Shown: positions 1-8,708 of the stretch, piece by piece
How positions within the stretch are numbered: the first letter of the stretch is position 1
Layout of the letters: every line of letters begins with the position of its first letter
DNA from: Rothia mucilaginosa
Lineage (GTDB): Bacteria > Actinomycetota > Actinomycetes > Actinomycetales > Micrococcaceae
Length of the DNA: 64,000 bases
Assembly (NCBI RefSeq): GCF_901875305.1
Contig: NZ_CABFLY010000001.1
Span: forward strand, 186,001 to 250,000
Direction of reading: 5' to 3'
Notes under the pieces: generated by a model
Told to the model about the DNA's origin: nothing
The model's database searches: none
The model's input: the letters and a program-made list of their open reading frames with translations, nothing else
Made by a program: the position numbers and the translations under genes

Positions 1-1
1 C

Positions 2-385
2 GGCCTCATGGCTACCCTGATCGCCCTGATCGCGGTCCTCGACTCGCGCGGCGCCCCGATCTCTACTGAAAAGACTCAGGACGTTACCGCCGACCGCGCG
101 ATTAGTGATGAAGAAGAGCTCAAGGCCTACCTGGGCGCTCGCCTGGGCTACACCATCACCGCGGTCAAGGTGACCGAGCTGGACCTGGTGAACGCCCTGA
201 CCCGCGCCACCATCACCTACCAGCCCAAGGACATTGCCGAAGGCAACGCCCCCGCAGCGGTATCCCAGATTTCTGCGACTCAGCCCGTGGCCGCGTCGCA
301 TCGAGCGGTGGCACCCACCGCCGAGGCGCACACCACCTTGGACACCCGGATGATGCCGCTACAGCGCACCCTGGTAGGTAAGTAA
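2..385 (+). CDS. DUF4956 family membrane protein, C-terminal part (5' truncated by window edge)
   Basis: The frame is open to the left edge, so only the last 127 residues are seen. They start with a short hydrophobic stretch (ATLIALIAVL), followed by a soluble tail with 'DSRG', 'TEKTQDVTADRAISDEEELKAYL' style acidic helix and a low-complexity Ala/Thr/Pro end. This resembles the cytoplasmic tail of DUF4956 membrane proteins, which in many bacteria lie just upstream of a VTC-domain gene and a Cthe_2159-type protein, exactly as here. The family's biochemical role is not established. The call rests on tail similarity plus gene order; the transmembrane part lies outside the window. Confidence 0.6.
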   Translation, partial: GLMATLIALIAVLDSRGAPISTEKTQDVTADRAISDEEELKAYLGARLGYTITAVKVTELDLVNALTRATITYQPKDIAEGNAPAAVSQISATQPVAASHRAVAPTAEAHTTLDTRMMPLQRTLVGK

Positions 386-503
386 GAGCAGCCGGTATAA
401 AAGCCTCCGATTCACTCCAACTGCACAAACATCTCCGATACCCACGACACGCCGCCCCCAGCGCACAGCACGCAGGGACGGCACCCCAGAAGGACGAAGA
501 CCC

Positions 504-1424
504 ATGACGAACGCAGCCGCAAATATCATCCCCGCAGAGTGGAAGAGCATCAGCCTCGAAGCCATGAACGAGAAGGCAGCCATGCAGACCCGCGTGGACC
601 GCAAGTACATCGTCGATGCAGAAACCGCCGCCAAGGTGCTCTCCGCGCTCGACGCAGATGCCTCCGTCATGGACATCAACGGCCAGCGCGACTTCGCCTA
701 CGACTCGGTCTACTTCGACACCCCGCAGATGCAGAGCTACCACTCGGCAGCCTACAGCCGCGACGATACCTTCAAGATTCGTACCCGCAGCTACCTGGAC
801 TCGGAGCTGACCTTCCTGGAGGTCAAGACCGACGGTGAGCAGGACATGACCGTCAAGAAGCGTACCCCGTACACCTTCGAGAACCGCGATACGCTCACCG
901 CGGGAGGTCGAGAGTACATCACCGCGGCACTCGGCGACATCCTCGCGGGTCCCGTGCACAAGCTGGAGGCGGTCCTGACCACCGGCTACCGCCGTACCAC
1001 GGTCTTCCTACCGCAGAGCGAGAAGAACCCGGCTGCCTCCCGCATGACGGTGGATACCAACCTGACCTGGACTCCTTTGTCCGAGAACATCCTCATGGCG
1101 GGCGTGAACTACCGCAACTTCCACGGCAACCTGGTTGGCACCGTCTACGGCCTGTCGAATGCGGTCATCATCGAAACCAAGTCCGGTGTGGAGCCCTCTG
1201 TGGCGGACCGGCACCTCTGGGATGCGGGTATTACCCCCTCGAAGATTTCCAAGTTTGCAACCGGTATGGCGGCGCTGAACCCGCAGCTGGCAAGCAACAA
1301 GTGGAAAGAAACCCTGGAGAACTGGATGCACCTGGAACCGGTCAACGGCACCCGCCTGAACGTGGGTGCACTGACCGAGGAAGACTACCGCAAGCTCCTG
1401 ACCGAACACTACGCAGCCGCCTAA
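504..1424 (+). CDS. VTC domain-containing protein (polyphosphate polymerase-like)
   Basis: This 306-residue protein is built almost entirely of a VTC/CYTH-like triphosphate tunnel domain. Basic and acidic strand motifs expected in the tunnel are visible: 'RVDRKYIVD' near residue 33, 'VYFDTP' near 70, 'FKIRTRSY' near 90, 'FLEVKTDGEQDMTVKKR' near 105-120 and 'IIETKSG' near 220. In yeast Vtc4 this fold polymerises polyphosphate from ATP; bacterial stand-alone VTC proteins are usually described as putative polyphosphate polymerases or polymer-linked proteins. There is no signal peptide or membrane segment, so it is probably cytoplasmic and may work with the DUF4956 membrane protein 118 bp upstream. 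GAAGGACGAAGACCC upstream of the ATG supports the start. Substrate and product are inferred. Confidence 0.8.
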   Translation: MTNAAANIIPAEWKSISLEAMNEKAAMQTRVDRKYIVDAETAAKVLSALDADASVMDINGQRDFAYDSVYFDTPQMQSYHSAAYSRDDTFKIRTRSYLDSELTFLEVKTDGEQDMTVKKRTPYTFENRDTLTAGGREYITAALGDILAGPVHKLEAVLTTGYRRTTVFLPQSEKNPAASRMTVDTNLTWTPLSENILMAGVNYRNFHGNLVGTVYGLSNAVIIETKSGVEPSVADRHLWDAGITPSKISKFATGMAALNPQLASNKWKETLENWMHLEPVNGTRLNVGALTEEDYRKLLTEHYAAA

Positions 1425-1635
1425 AACGGCAACCCGTCTAAAGGCAATCTGGGATGCGCGGGTGGGGCCACAAATCCTACTCGCGCAGACATAAAATCAG
1501 GCCCTGACCAGGTATAACCCTGTTCAGACGCAGGCACCAGCAGGATTCGCCAAGACTATGCCTGACTCCCAAAGACTTACCCGAAAAAAGCAGTGGCACT
1601 ACATAGTGCTTGTGAACCACGAAGAAGGAAAACCC

Positions 1636-3336
1636 GTGAAAAAGAGCAATATGATCAAGAGTGCAACCTCCATTACCCTTCTGGCGGCCCTGGCGTTGAC
1701 CGGCTGCTCGGCAACCTCCACCTCGAACACCAGCGCGGCGAGCGCCATCAGCACCTCCGCTTCGAGTAGCTCCGGCACCAAGTCGAAGACCGCCGATTCA
1801 TTCTCCACCGATGTGAAGAACGGCGCGAAGCTCGCCGAGGACACCCACTATTCCGCCAAGGATCTGACCTGGGATTCCTCCAGCGAAGTCACTATCGATC
1901 TTTCGAACCCGACCGCGACCGATGGCGTGACCGTCAGTGACGGCGTCATTACCATCACCAAGGCGGGTAACTACCGCTTGAGCGGCACCTACGCGGGCCA
2001 GATCAAGGTTGAGACGGCCGATAGCGACATGGTCCGCCTGATTCTGGATAACGCGACCATCACCAACTCCACCGGTGCGGCCATCAACGTGGTCAAGGCG
2101 GACGAGGCCGTTATCTACACCGCCTCGGGTAGCACGAACACCGTCTCTGACGGCTCCTCCTACTCCGATACCGCCAGCGGTAGCCCCGACGCAGCTATCT
2201 ACTCCAAGAGTGATCTGACCCTGGCGGGCGAAGGCACCCTGAAGGTTGAGGGTAAGTACGAAGAGGGTATTCATACCACGGACGGCCTGGTTATTGCATC
2301 CGGCACCCTGGAGGTGACCGCTGCGAACACCGGCATCAAGGGTAAGGACTACGTTGATATTCTGGACGGCACTACCAGCGTGACCGCAACCAAGGACGGC
2401 ATCAAGGCAACCAACGACACCGACGGCAACCGCGGCTGGGTACGCCTGAGCGGCGGTACCGTGAACATCTCCGCAGGTGATGACGGTTTCAAGGCTGAGC
2501 GCGTGCTTGAAATCTCCGGCGGTACCCTGAACGTCACCCAGTCGAATGAGGGCCTTGAGGCGCAGTACATCAATATCCTGGACGGCACCGTGAACGTGAC
2601 CAGCTCGGATGACGGCATCAACGCCTCGTACAGCACTACGACTACCACCGACTCGACCAGCACTGAGTCGACTTCGACCTCCACCGCCCAGAGCAACCAG
2701 GCAGCACAGGGTAATGCGGCACAGGGCGGCCAGACACCCGCGGGTGGCGGTCAGTCTCACTCCGGTACCATGGGTCAGCCCCCGGCTGGCGGTGGCATGG
2801 GCGGCGGTGGCATGGGCGGCGGTGGCATGGGCGGCGGTGGCACCTTCGAGGTGGTCGACGCAACCATCAACATCGCCGGCGGCACCGTCACTGTGAACGC
2901 GAACGGCGACGGCATCGACTCCAACGGTACCGCAACCCTCTCGGGTGGCACCCTAATCGTGAACGGTCCGTTCACGGGCGGTAACACCTCGCTGGACACC
3001 AACGGCGACCTGCTGCTCAACGGCACGACCGTGGTTGCAGGTAACTCCGGCGACATGTTTGAGGCGCCCGCAACCTCCTCCACCAGCGGCTACGTGAAGC
3101 TGACGAACCTGTCGAATGTCAGTAACGGTACGACTATTCAGGTGGCTGACTCCTCGGGTACGGTGGTGGCCAACTACAAGGTCGTCAACTCGAACACCAG
3201 CCTGATTCTGGTCTCTAGCTCCAAGATCACCAAGGGCGAGAGCTACACGGTGTACACCACCACCGATAGTGTAAACACATCGAGTACCTCCGTGGCCTCG
3301 AACGCCACCTCGCTGGGTAGCTTCACCGCAAACTAG
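1636..3336 (+). CDS. Cthe_2159-type carbohydrate-binding domain lipoprotein
   Basis: I chose the GTG at 1636 because AGAAGGAA lies just before it and it opens directly onto a lipoprotein signal: KK near the N-terminus, a hydrophobic core and the lipobox LTGC. An ATG in frame at 1558 would put about 26 extra residues before the signal. The mature 540-odd residues consist of repeated short beta-strand units (SGGTLNV, DGTVNVTSSDDGI, GDGIDSNG), typical of the right-handed beta-helix of the Cthe_2159 family, founded by a clostridial polygalacturonate-binding protein. The helix is split by a Ser/Thr/Gln-rich linker and a Gly-Met-Gly repeat near residues 355-400. It is probably lipid-anchored on the outer face of the membrane. 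It follows the VTC gene by 211 bp and ends before two hairpins. Ligand unknown. Confidence 0.8.
   Translation: MKKSNMIKSATSITLLAALALTGCSATSTSNTSAASAISTSASSSSGTKSKTADSFSTDVKNGAKLAEDTHYSAKDLTWDSSSEVTIDLSNPTATDGVTVSDGVITITKAGNYRLSGTYAGQIKVETADSDMVRLILDNATITNSTGAAINVVKADEAVIYTASGSTNTVSDGSSYSDTASGSPDAAIYSKSDLTLAGEGTLKVEGKYEEGIHTTDGLVIASGTLEVTAANTGIKGKDYVDILDGTTSVTATKDGIKATNDTDGNRGWVRLSGGTVNISAGDDGFKAERVLEISGGTLNVTQSNEGLEAQYINILDGTVNVTSSDDGINASYSTTTTTDSTSTESTSTSTAQSNQAAQGNAAQGGQTPAGGGQSHSGTMGQPPAGGGMGGGGMGGGGMGGGGTFEVVDATINIAGGTVTVNANGDGIDSNGTATLSGGTLIVNGPFTGGNTSLDTNGDLLLNGTTVVAGNSGDMFEAPATSSTSGYVKLTNLSNVSNGTTIQVADSSGTVVANYKVVNSNTSLILVSSSKITKGESYTVYTTTDSVNTSSTSVASNATSLGSFTAN
2788..2841 (+). repeat. 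15-bp in-frame tandem repeat (3.6 copies)
   Basis: The unit GGCGGTGGCATGGGC is repeated three times perfectly, plus a 9-bp partial copy. It encodes GGGMG-type glycine-methionine repeats between two parts of the beta-helix lipoprotein. Because the unit is a multiple of three, copy-number change would alter linker length without breaking the frame. Confidence 0.9.
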
Positions 3337-3400
3337 AGTCCCCGACTCTTCGGACTCTCATAGACCCCGCACCGGAGGTCGTGACCGGCGCGGCGATTCT

Positions 3401-3478
3401 CTCGATACCGGTCTTGTGAGTGAACCGGTCGAGAGGCGCAAGCCCCGCATCGAAGCTGAGTATGCCTTCGATGCGGGG
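3401..3478 (+). terminator. Two consecutive hairpins after the beta-helix lipoprotein gene
   Basis: The first hairpin has arms CTCGA/CCGGT and ACCGGTCGAG around 3401-3433. The second has perfect 13-bp arms, CCCCGCATCGAAG (3443-3455) and CTTCGATGCGGGG (3466-3478). The T-tract after the second is weak (TTCCGT), so this may be a terminator or a processing/stability hairpin. Confidence 0.6.
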
Positions 3479-3586
3479 TTCCGTGCGTGTTCCGTGTGTG
3501 GAGACGTTAGAGTAAGAAAAATAAAACGGATGTTCTGGTGAGTAGGGGCGCTCCGCTCCGTAAAATACGTGTTGCAGGGCGCGACA

Positions 3587-3615
3587 TTGAACGTCAAAAC
3601 AGGGTACTCTATAGT
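3587..3615 (+). promoter_or_regulatory. Sigma-70-type promoter for the DUF3073 gene
   Basis: TTGAAC (3587-3592) and TATAGT (3610-3615) are separated by exactly 17 bp, close to the consensus for the primary sigma factor. They lie about 85 bp upstream of the DUF3073 start, giving an untranslated leader of roughly 75 nt. Confidence 0.75.
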
Positions 3616-3699
3616 GTAGTAAAGACCGTAGAACGATCCGAGGGAGGGCACGCCCCGCGCGCCCGTAGCTTCGGACAGGATGAAAGAGGGGGTCACGCC

Positions 3700-3909
3700 A
3701 TGGGGCGCGGCCGTCAGAAGGCTAAAGCAACAAGGCAGGCTCGGGAGATGAAGTACTTCAGCCCCGAGACCGACTACAGCGCTCTCGAGCGTGAGCTCAG
3801 CAGTGCGAAGAACACCAAGTCCTCCGATTCGTCCCGTCGCCGCTATGACGACGAGGACGACTACTCGGCATACGCTGAAAAGTACGCTTCCTACGAGGAC
3901 GAAGCATAG
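3700..3909 (+). CDS. DUF3073 family protein (small actinobacterial protein)
   Basis: This 69-residue protein starts MGRGRQKAKATRQAREMKYF, the hallmark basic N-terminus of DUF3073, and ends in an acidic Asp/Glu/Tyr-rich tail (YDDEDDYSAYAEKYASYEDEA). I set the start at the ATG at 3700, not at the in-frame GTG at 3538, because the family begins at MGRGRQK, AAAGAGGGGG precedes it, and the promoter at 3587-3615 lies between the two. The family is restricted to actinobacteria and its function is unknown; the charge split suggests binding of nucleic acid or a protein partner. It is monocistronic, with its own promoter and terminator. Confidence 0.85.
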   Translation: MGRGRQKAKATRQAREMKYFSPETDYSALERELSSAKNTKSSDSSRRRYDDEDDYSAYAEKYASYEDEA

Positions 3910-3962
3910 GAATACGCAGAATGATTCGGTAGGTACCGACCGAGCGTATTCTACAGATGATG

Positions 3963-4004
3963 AGCCGGCTTGAGGCCCCGCACGGGGTGCTCAGCCGGTT
4001 TTTT
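3963..4004 (+). terminator. Rho-independent terminator of the DUF3073 gene
   Basis: A GC-rich stem (AGCCGGCTTGAG...CTCAGCCGGT with an inner CCCC/GGGG pairing) is followed directly by TTTTTT, a textbook intrinsic terminator. Confidence 0.9.
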
Positions 4005-4226
4005 CGTGCCCTTATATTGCAACCGAGGAACGGGTCTCGGAAATAGCGAGGACTGAGACAAGCAATGGGGAAGCGGACGGGGAAACGGACGACATAGGCC
4101 GGCCCATCGGGGACATCGGGAAGATCGGGCCGCTCTGCATAAAATAATTTTAGCTGAATAAGCATACATAGCTGAGGTACAGCTTAGTCATGCCTGGCAC
4201 TGAGAGTACACCGGCAATCTAGAGTC
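4005..4226. other. Intergenic region before the phosphodiester glycosidase-like gene
   Basis: No coding signal is seen. An imperfect GGCCC/GGGCC hairpin lies near 4099-4130, followed by an AT-rich stretch (TAAAATAATTTTAG, 4140-4153) and repeated AGCTGA/CAGCT motifs. A promoter for the next gene probably lies here, but no clear -35/-10 pair can be assigned. Confidence 0.4.
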
Positions 4227-5285
4227 ATGAACAACGAACAGAACATGACTCGGAACAGCAACCAGACCACCCAGGCCGCCGCAGAGCAGCAGGCCGCCGT
4301 AGAACAGAAGCTCGCCAAGAAGAAGCTCACCCGCCGTATCTTTATCGGAGGCGGCCTCGGTGCACTCGCCGTAGTCGGAGGCGGTGCAGGCTGGGCCTAC
4401 AACCGCTACCTGGCCGAGCACACCGAGATTGAAGACACCACCGCCTACGAGGCGGCTGCGGCGCAGGCGAATGCAAGCGCCTCCGGCTCCGCCACGGCGA
4501 GCCCCAGCGAACTGACCGGCGTGAAGGTCAACGGTCAGAGCCTTACCGCTAACGAAGGCTCAATCACTATCACTTCTACCACCACCGGTAGCGGCTCGGA
4601 TGCGGTCGTCTCCTTCGTAGCAGACATCAAGCTCGACAATGCGACCCTGCTGCGCAGTGCCTTCGCGAACAACAAGTTCGGCCAGAACATTATCGACACC
4701 CCCTCGAATATCGCCTCGGAACACAACGGCATCTGGGCCATTAACGGTGACTACTACGGCTTCCGTACCACCGGCATCGTGATTCGAAACGGCGTGGTGT
4801 ACCGCGACTCCGGTGCCCGTGAAGGCCTCGCCTTCTACCGTGACGGCTCGGTCAAGCTCTACGACGAAACCGCGACCAATGCCCAAACTCTCGTCAATGA
4901 GGGCGTGTGGAACACCCTCTCCTTCGGCCCGGCCCTGGTGAAGGACTCCGCCATCGTCGATGGCATCGACAGCGTTGAGGTGGACACCAACTTCGGTAAC
5001 CACTCGATTCAGGGCAACCAGCCCCGAACCGGTGTGGGTGTGCTCGGCACCAACCACCTGGTCTTCATCGTGGTCGATGGCCGTTCCACCAACTACTCGC
5101 GCGGCGTAACCATGACCGAGTTCGCGCAGATGTTCAAGGATCTGGGCTGCGTAAGTGCCTACAACCTGGACGGTGGCGGCTCCTCCGCCATGGTCTTCAA
5201 CAACCAGCTGGTCAATCGTCCCCAGGGCGGCACGAAGGAGCGTGGAACCAGTGATATTCTCTACATTGCCGGGAGTGCATCGTGA
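4227..5285 (+). CDS. Membrane-anchored phosphodiester glycosidase-like protein (DUF2233/NAGPA family)
   Basis: The protein has 352 residues. A Gln/Ala-rich cytoplasmic N-terminus is followed by one transmembrane anchor near residues 35-52 (RRIFIGGGLGALAVVGGGAGWAY), with the rest outside the membrane. The extracellular part carries the NAGPA/DUF2233 pattern: 'NGDYYGF', 'RTGVGV' and the Asp-Gly-Gly-Gly-Ser-Ser turn in 'YNLDGGGSSAM' near residue 315. Family members include the enzyme that uncovers mannose 6-phosphate and bacterial proteins linked to exopolysaccharide or teichoic acid remodelling. The stop codon overlaps the next gene's start (GTGA), so it is probably co-translated with the GT2-GtrA protein. 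Together they suggest handling of a surface glycopolymer; the substrate is inferred. Confidence 0.82.
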   Translation: MNNEQNMTRNSNQTTQAAAEQQAAVEQKLAKKKLTRRIFIGGGLGALAVVGGGAGWAYNRYLAEHTEIEDTTAYEAAAAQANASASGSATASPSELTGVKVNGQSLTANEGSITITSTTTGSGSDAVVSFVADIKLDNATLLRSAFANNKFGQNIIDTPSNIASEHNGIWAINGDYYGFRTTGIVIRNGVVYRDSGAREGLAFYRDGSVKLYDETATNAQTLVNEGVWNTLSFGPALVKDSAIVDGIDSVEVDTNFGNHSIQGNQPRTGVGVLGTNHLVFIVVDGRSTNYSRGVTMTEFAQMFKDLGCVSAYNLDGGGSSAMVFNNQLVNRPQGGTKERGTSDILYIAGSAS

Positions 5286-6562
5286 TTATTCTAATTCCCG
5301 CATATAAGCCTGACCAGTCTCTTCTCCGTCTTGCGCACGCTCTAAAGACGCAGGATCCGGGTGCAGAGATCCTCGTGATCGATGACGGTTCCGGTAGCAC
5401 TTACGCACCCATCTTTACCGAACTGCGCTTGGATGGAGCCACCGTGCATACCCATCCCGTTAACCGTGGCAAGGGTGCGGCTCTGCGTACCGGCATCGCC
5501 TGGGTGAAAGTAAACCGCCCCGGCGAGGTCATCGTCACCGCCGACGCGGATGGCCAGCACCTACCCCAAGATATCTTCCGGGTGGGCGTGCGTGCCGAGA
5601 GCCTAGCCGCCTCCGGGCAGCGGGCCATCGTCCTGGGCGTGCGCACCCTGCCCGACCCGGATGCGGGTGAGGAAGGTACTAAAGTGCCGCTGCGCTCAAG
5701 GGTTGGCAATAGCGCGACCGTCGGGTTCTTCGCCCTAGCCACTGGAAAGCACGTGGCCGATACGCAGACCGGATTGCGTGCCTTTACCCCGCAGATTCTG
5801 GACTGGCTTCTGCAGATTCCGGGCGATAAGTACGAGTATGAGTTCTCCATGCTACTGCGCGCCACACGCGCCGAGGTGGAGCTGGTGCAGGTACCCATCG
5901 TCAAGGTGTACGAGCCAGGCAACCCGACCAGCCACTTTAGGCCCCTGCAGGACTCGGCCCGTATCTACGCGCCGCTGCTACTCTTCCTTGCCTCTTCCTT
6001 TGTGACGGGGTTCCTGGTGGATGCGCTCGCGCTCTTCGCACTCGTGGCGCTGGGTGCTCCGCTCCTGGGTGCCGTGGTGGGGGCACGCGTCATCTCGGCG
6101 CTGACGAACTTCACCGTCAATCGCATAATTATGCATGATGGGGGCTCGCAGCCCTCGGCCTCCTCCTCGCTGGCGCGCTACGCAACGTTGGCAGTGGGCA
6201 TCCTCGCCGCCAATGCGGCCCTCATGGAAGCCCTGGCGGGGCTGGGTGCATCCCTGCTGGTGGCCAAGATCCTGACCGAGCTCATCCTGATTCCGGTGAG
6301 CTTTGCGGTTCAGCGCCGTTGGGTGTTCGCGGCTAAGCCCTCGCACGAATCCAGCACGAGGAAGGCCGAGCCCATGCGGCTACCCGCGGGCCAGGTACAG
6401 CACCAGTTACATGGCGGCTCGTACCGCGGCTCGGTCCGGGAGCATGCACCTGTGGTTCTTAGCTCCAGCGGAGTGTCCCCCGCGGGGCTGCGCGCCCTCA
6501 GCTACGAGTCGGCTCGTCTGGAAGCTGCAGGCCTGCGCGGCTCACACCCCCGGTCCTCCTAG
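5282..6562 (+). CDS. Glycosyltransferase family 2 - GtrA membrane domain fusion protein
   Basis: This 426-residue protein starts with GTG overlapping the previous stop. Residues 1-215 form a GT-A fold of DPM1/family 2 type: 'IPAYKPD', 'VIDDGS', 'NRGKGAALRTG' and 'TADADGQH' for nucleotide and metal binding. Residues about 225-350 hold four hydrophobic segments with 'ISALTNFTVNRIIM' and 'PVSFAVQRRWVF', the GtrA pattern. GtrA proteins help flip or supply polyprenyl-phosphate sugars, so the fusion probably makes and translocates a lipid-linked sugar. The final 75 residues are hydrophilic and match nothing I recognise. Its overlap with a phosphodiester glycosidase-like gene fits surface glycan decoration. 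Confidence 0.85.
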   Translation: MIILIPAYKPDQSLLRLAHALKTQDPGAEILVIDDGSGSTYAPIFTELRLDGATVHTHPVNRGKGAALRTGIAWVKVNRPGEVIVTADADGQHLPQDIFRVGVRAESLAASGQRAIVLGVRTLPDPDAGEEGTKVPLRSRVGNSATVGFFALATGKHVADTQTGLRAFTPQILDWLLQIPGDKYEYEFSMLLRATRAEVELVQVPIVKVYEPGNPTSHFRPLQDSARIYAPLLLFLASSFVTGFLVDALALFALVALGAPLLGAVVGARVISALTNFTVNRIIMHDGGSQPSASSSLARYATLAVGILAANAALMEALAGLGASLLVAKILTELILIPVSFAVQRRWVFAAKPSHESSTRKAEPMRLPAGQVQHQLHGGSYRGSVREHAPVVLSSSGVSPAGLRALSYESARLEAAGLRGSHPRSS

Positions 6563-6703
6563 ATTGGTGAGTTCGGCCCACCAGCCGATAGCCAACCGAT
6601 GCTGGGAAGATGACCGGTCGGCCCCTCAGCCTCTCCCGTCTGTTAGTCGTGAGGACGGGCGGGAGAAACCAAGCCGCACTTGACGCGCGGCGTTCTGTTC
6701 ACG

Positions 6704-6741
6704 CAAAGCCCCCACCGGAACATGCCCGGCGGGGGCTTTGT
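6704..6741 (+). terminator. Intrinsic terminator after the GT2-GtrA gene
   Basis: AAAGCCCCCACCGG pairs with CCCGGCGGGGGCTTT across a short loop. The A-run and T-run on either side let it work in both directions, serving the GT2-GtrA gene and the convergent subtilase. Confidence 0.85.
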
Positions 6742-6809
6742 GATTGTCATTCTTTGAGGTTTCCCGCGGCTAACACCGCCGGAAGGCTGAGGGGTGGGAG
6801 CTCACCGAA

Positions 6810-8522
6810 TTACTGACCGGGAATCAGGCCCTGAGCAGTAATCAGGAAGGGCGGGTTGTGGTTAACAGCCGGGTTGGTCACGTAGCCAACACGTGCAGCA
6901 CGGGTCGGGTGCTTGGGCGCACGCTTCGGCCAGGGCTTAACAATCGGCTCCTGCTTACCCTGCAGCTGAGCCAGTGCGCTCGCGGCGTTCACAATGCCTG
7001 CACCGCACGCGTTGACGTCGCAGGTCAGCGGCTTGGAGCTCTGCTTGAGAACCTGCTTTGCGCGATCAGCGGTCAGTGAGGGGTCCACGGACTTCATGAG
7101 GGCGATAATGCCAGCCACCTGAGGCGCAGCCATGGAGGTGCCGTCGTACTCGGTGTAGCCGGCGCCGGTGGAAACGGTAGTACCCAGGTCCACGGTAGAC
7201 ATGATGGTGTTACCGGGGGCGCTCACATCCACAATCTTGCCGTAGTTGGAGAAGTCACTACGCTTGCCCTTCTGATCGGTAGAACCCACCACGATGGATC
7301 CGCCGCAGTTGGCAGGAGCAACCTTGGAGGCATCCTGGCCGTCGTTACCGGCTGCCACGACGAGGATTGCGCCGCGCTTGTTCACCTCGGCAATAGCCTT
7401 GGAGTAGGTTGCGGGGCAGGTGCCTTCGCCGCCGAGGGAGAGGTTAATAATCTTGGCGGGGTGGGAGTTTGCGGGTACGCCCTCAACGGTTCCGCCGGCT
7501 GCCCAGACCATTGCGTCCGCAATGTCGGAGTCGTAGCCGCCACACATGCCCAGAGCACGTACGGGCAGAATCTTGGATGAGGGGGCCACGCCGACAATGC
7601 CGCGCTTGTTGTTCATAATTGCGGCGATAGAACCGGCCACGTGGGTGCCGTGCCAGTTGGAGTCGCTCGCTTCAGATCCGCTGTCGCAGACGCCGGCCTC
7701 TTCCCAGTTGCCCTGGTCGGTGGGGTCGGCGTCGCGGCCGTTGCCGTCGCGGGCGATGGAGGGCTCGGTGATGAAGTCGTAGCCGGGCAGGACGTTAGCG
7801 TCCAGATCGGGGTGCTTGACGATACCGGAGTCGATGACGGCCACGGTCACGCCGGCACCCTGGGTGGTTTTCCAGGCCTCAGGGGCGGATATACCCTTAG
7901 CGTCGTGCAGGTTCCACTGCTGCGGGTATAGGGTGTCGTTCGGGGTGATGGCCTGGTTTGAAGCCTGCGCGGCCTGGGCTACCTGGGCGACCTTGGAGGT
8001 GGCGGCACCACGGGCGCGCGTGCTGGAGTGGCGTAGCAGGTCGGGCTCGACGGAAGCGACGGAGGCGTTGGAGCTCAAGGTCGCCATGTACTTCTCTGCC
8101 TGCTCTGCGGTGAGCTTGGAGGAGGTGGTCACCACGGTTGCCTTCTGGGAGGTGGTGCGCACGTAGTTGGTTTTGATTTTGAAGAGGTCGTCGACGCCCT
8201 TCACCTCGGAGGTGAGGCCCTGGTAGAGGGCATCGTTCCAGGTGGCAACCTGGGTGCCTGCGGGGCTGGCCCAGTTGATGCCGCCGGCGTTCAGCGCGTT
8301 ATCGGTGTAGGTGATGACGAAGCGGTTGAATCCTGCCTTCTGCTGTTCGGGGCTGAGGGAGGAGATGGTTGTGTGTGCTGCGGCGCGAGCTGCGTTGCTG
8401 GTTTGGGTGGGGGCCGCGAAGGTTGCGGGTGCGCCCAGGGAAGCCACGAGTGCTGCGGCGGTTCCCGTGCTCAGTGCGGCGCGTGCGACGCGGCGCGAGG
8501 AGGGATGAGTGGTAAAAGACAT
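6810..8522 (-). CDS. Secreted S8 family serine peptidase (subtilase 1)
   Basis: The start is the ATG at 8522, preceded by AAAGGA; an in-frame TTG five codons upstream is unlikely. The 570-residue preproenzyme has an Arg-rich N-terminus, a hydrophobic core and an Ala-x-Ala signal peptidase site near residue 36. A pro-region of about 150 residues (I9-like 'FNRFVITYTD' to 'VASVEPD') precedes the subtilisin domain. The triad is complete: Asp231 in VAVIDSG, His291 in WHGTHVAG and Ser463 in GTSMAAP, with the oxyanion Asn in VVAAGN. The C-terminal 50 residues are basic and Pro-rich. From memory, oral Rothia degrade gluten with neighbouring S8 enzymes of this kind; the substrate here is an inference. 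It is divergent from subtilase 2. Confidence 0.93.
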   Translation of the reverse strand: MSFTTHPSSRRVARAALSTGTAAALVASLGAPATFAAPTQTSNAARAAAHTTISSLSPEQQKAGFNRFVITYTDNALNAGGINWASPAGTQVATWNDALYQGLTSEVKGVDDLFKIKTNYVRTTSQKATVVTTSSKLTAEQAEKYMATLSSNASVASVEPDLLRHSSTRARGAATSKVAQVAQAAQASNQAITPNDTLYPQQWNLHDAKGISAPEAWKTTQGAGVTVAVIDSGIVKHPDLDANVLPGYDFITEPSIARDGNGRDADPTDQGNWEEAGVCDSGSEASDSNWHGTHVAGSIAAIMNNKRGIVGVAPSSKILPVRALGMCGGYDSDIADAMVWAAGGTVEGVPANSHPAKIINLSLGGEGTCPATYSKAIAEVNKRGAILVVAAGNDGQDASKVAPANCGGSIVVGSTDQKGKRSDFSNYGKIVDVSAPGNTIMSTVDLGTTVSTGAGYTEYDGTSMAAPQVAGIIALMKSVDPSLTADRAKQVLKQSSKPLTCDVNACGAGIVNAASALAQLQGKQEPIVKPWPKRAPKHPTRAARVGYVTNPAVNHNPPFLITAQGLIPGQ

Positions 8523-8656
8523 CGGGGTCCTTTGCAAATGTGAGTGCCGGAAGCGGCAGTTGGTGAGGATGACTCACTCACATAAATGCACTTTTGGGAA
8601 AACATTTATATCTCTCTGCGTGTACTGCGTTGGCAGTGTGGCAACGGAAAGAAAAA

Positions 8657-8680
8657 TGCGCATTACTGCATTAATGCGCA
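8657..8680. promoter_or_regulatory. Palindrome, candidate operator upstream of subtilases
   Basis: TGCGCATTA and TAATGCGCA are perfect inverted arms around CTGCAT. The site is 135 bp upstream of the subtilase 1 start. Without a T-tract it looks more like a dimeric regulator site than a terminator. Confidence 0.45.
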
Positions 8681-8688
8681 ATGTTTTC

Positions 8689-8708
8689 TAAACCCCTGGA
8701 GGAGTTTA
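8689..8708. promoter_or_regulatory. Second imperfect palindrome upstream of subtilases
   Basis: TAAACCCCTGGAGGAGTTTA matches its reverse complement except at one symmetric pair and the two central bases. It lies 9 bp from the first palindrome. Confidence 0.35.

Noticed and set aside
1798..2760. 320-codon antisense frame over the beta-helix lipoprotein gene
   Set aside because: Produced by the Thr/Gly/Asp-rich repeats of the sense strand.
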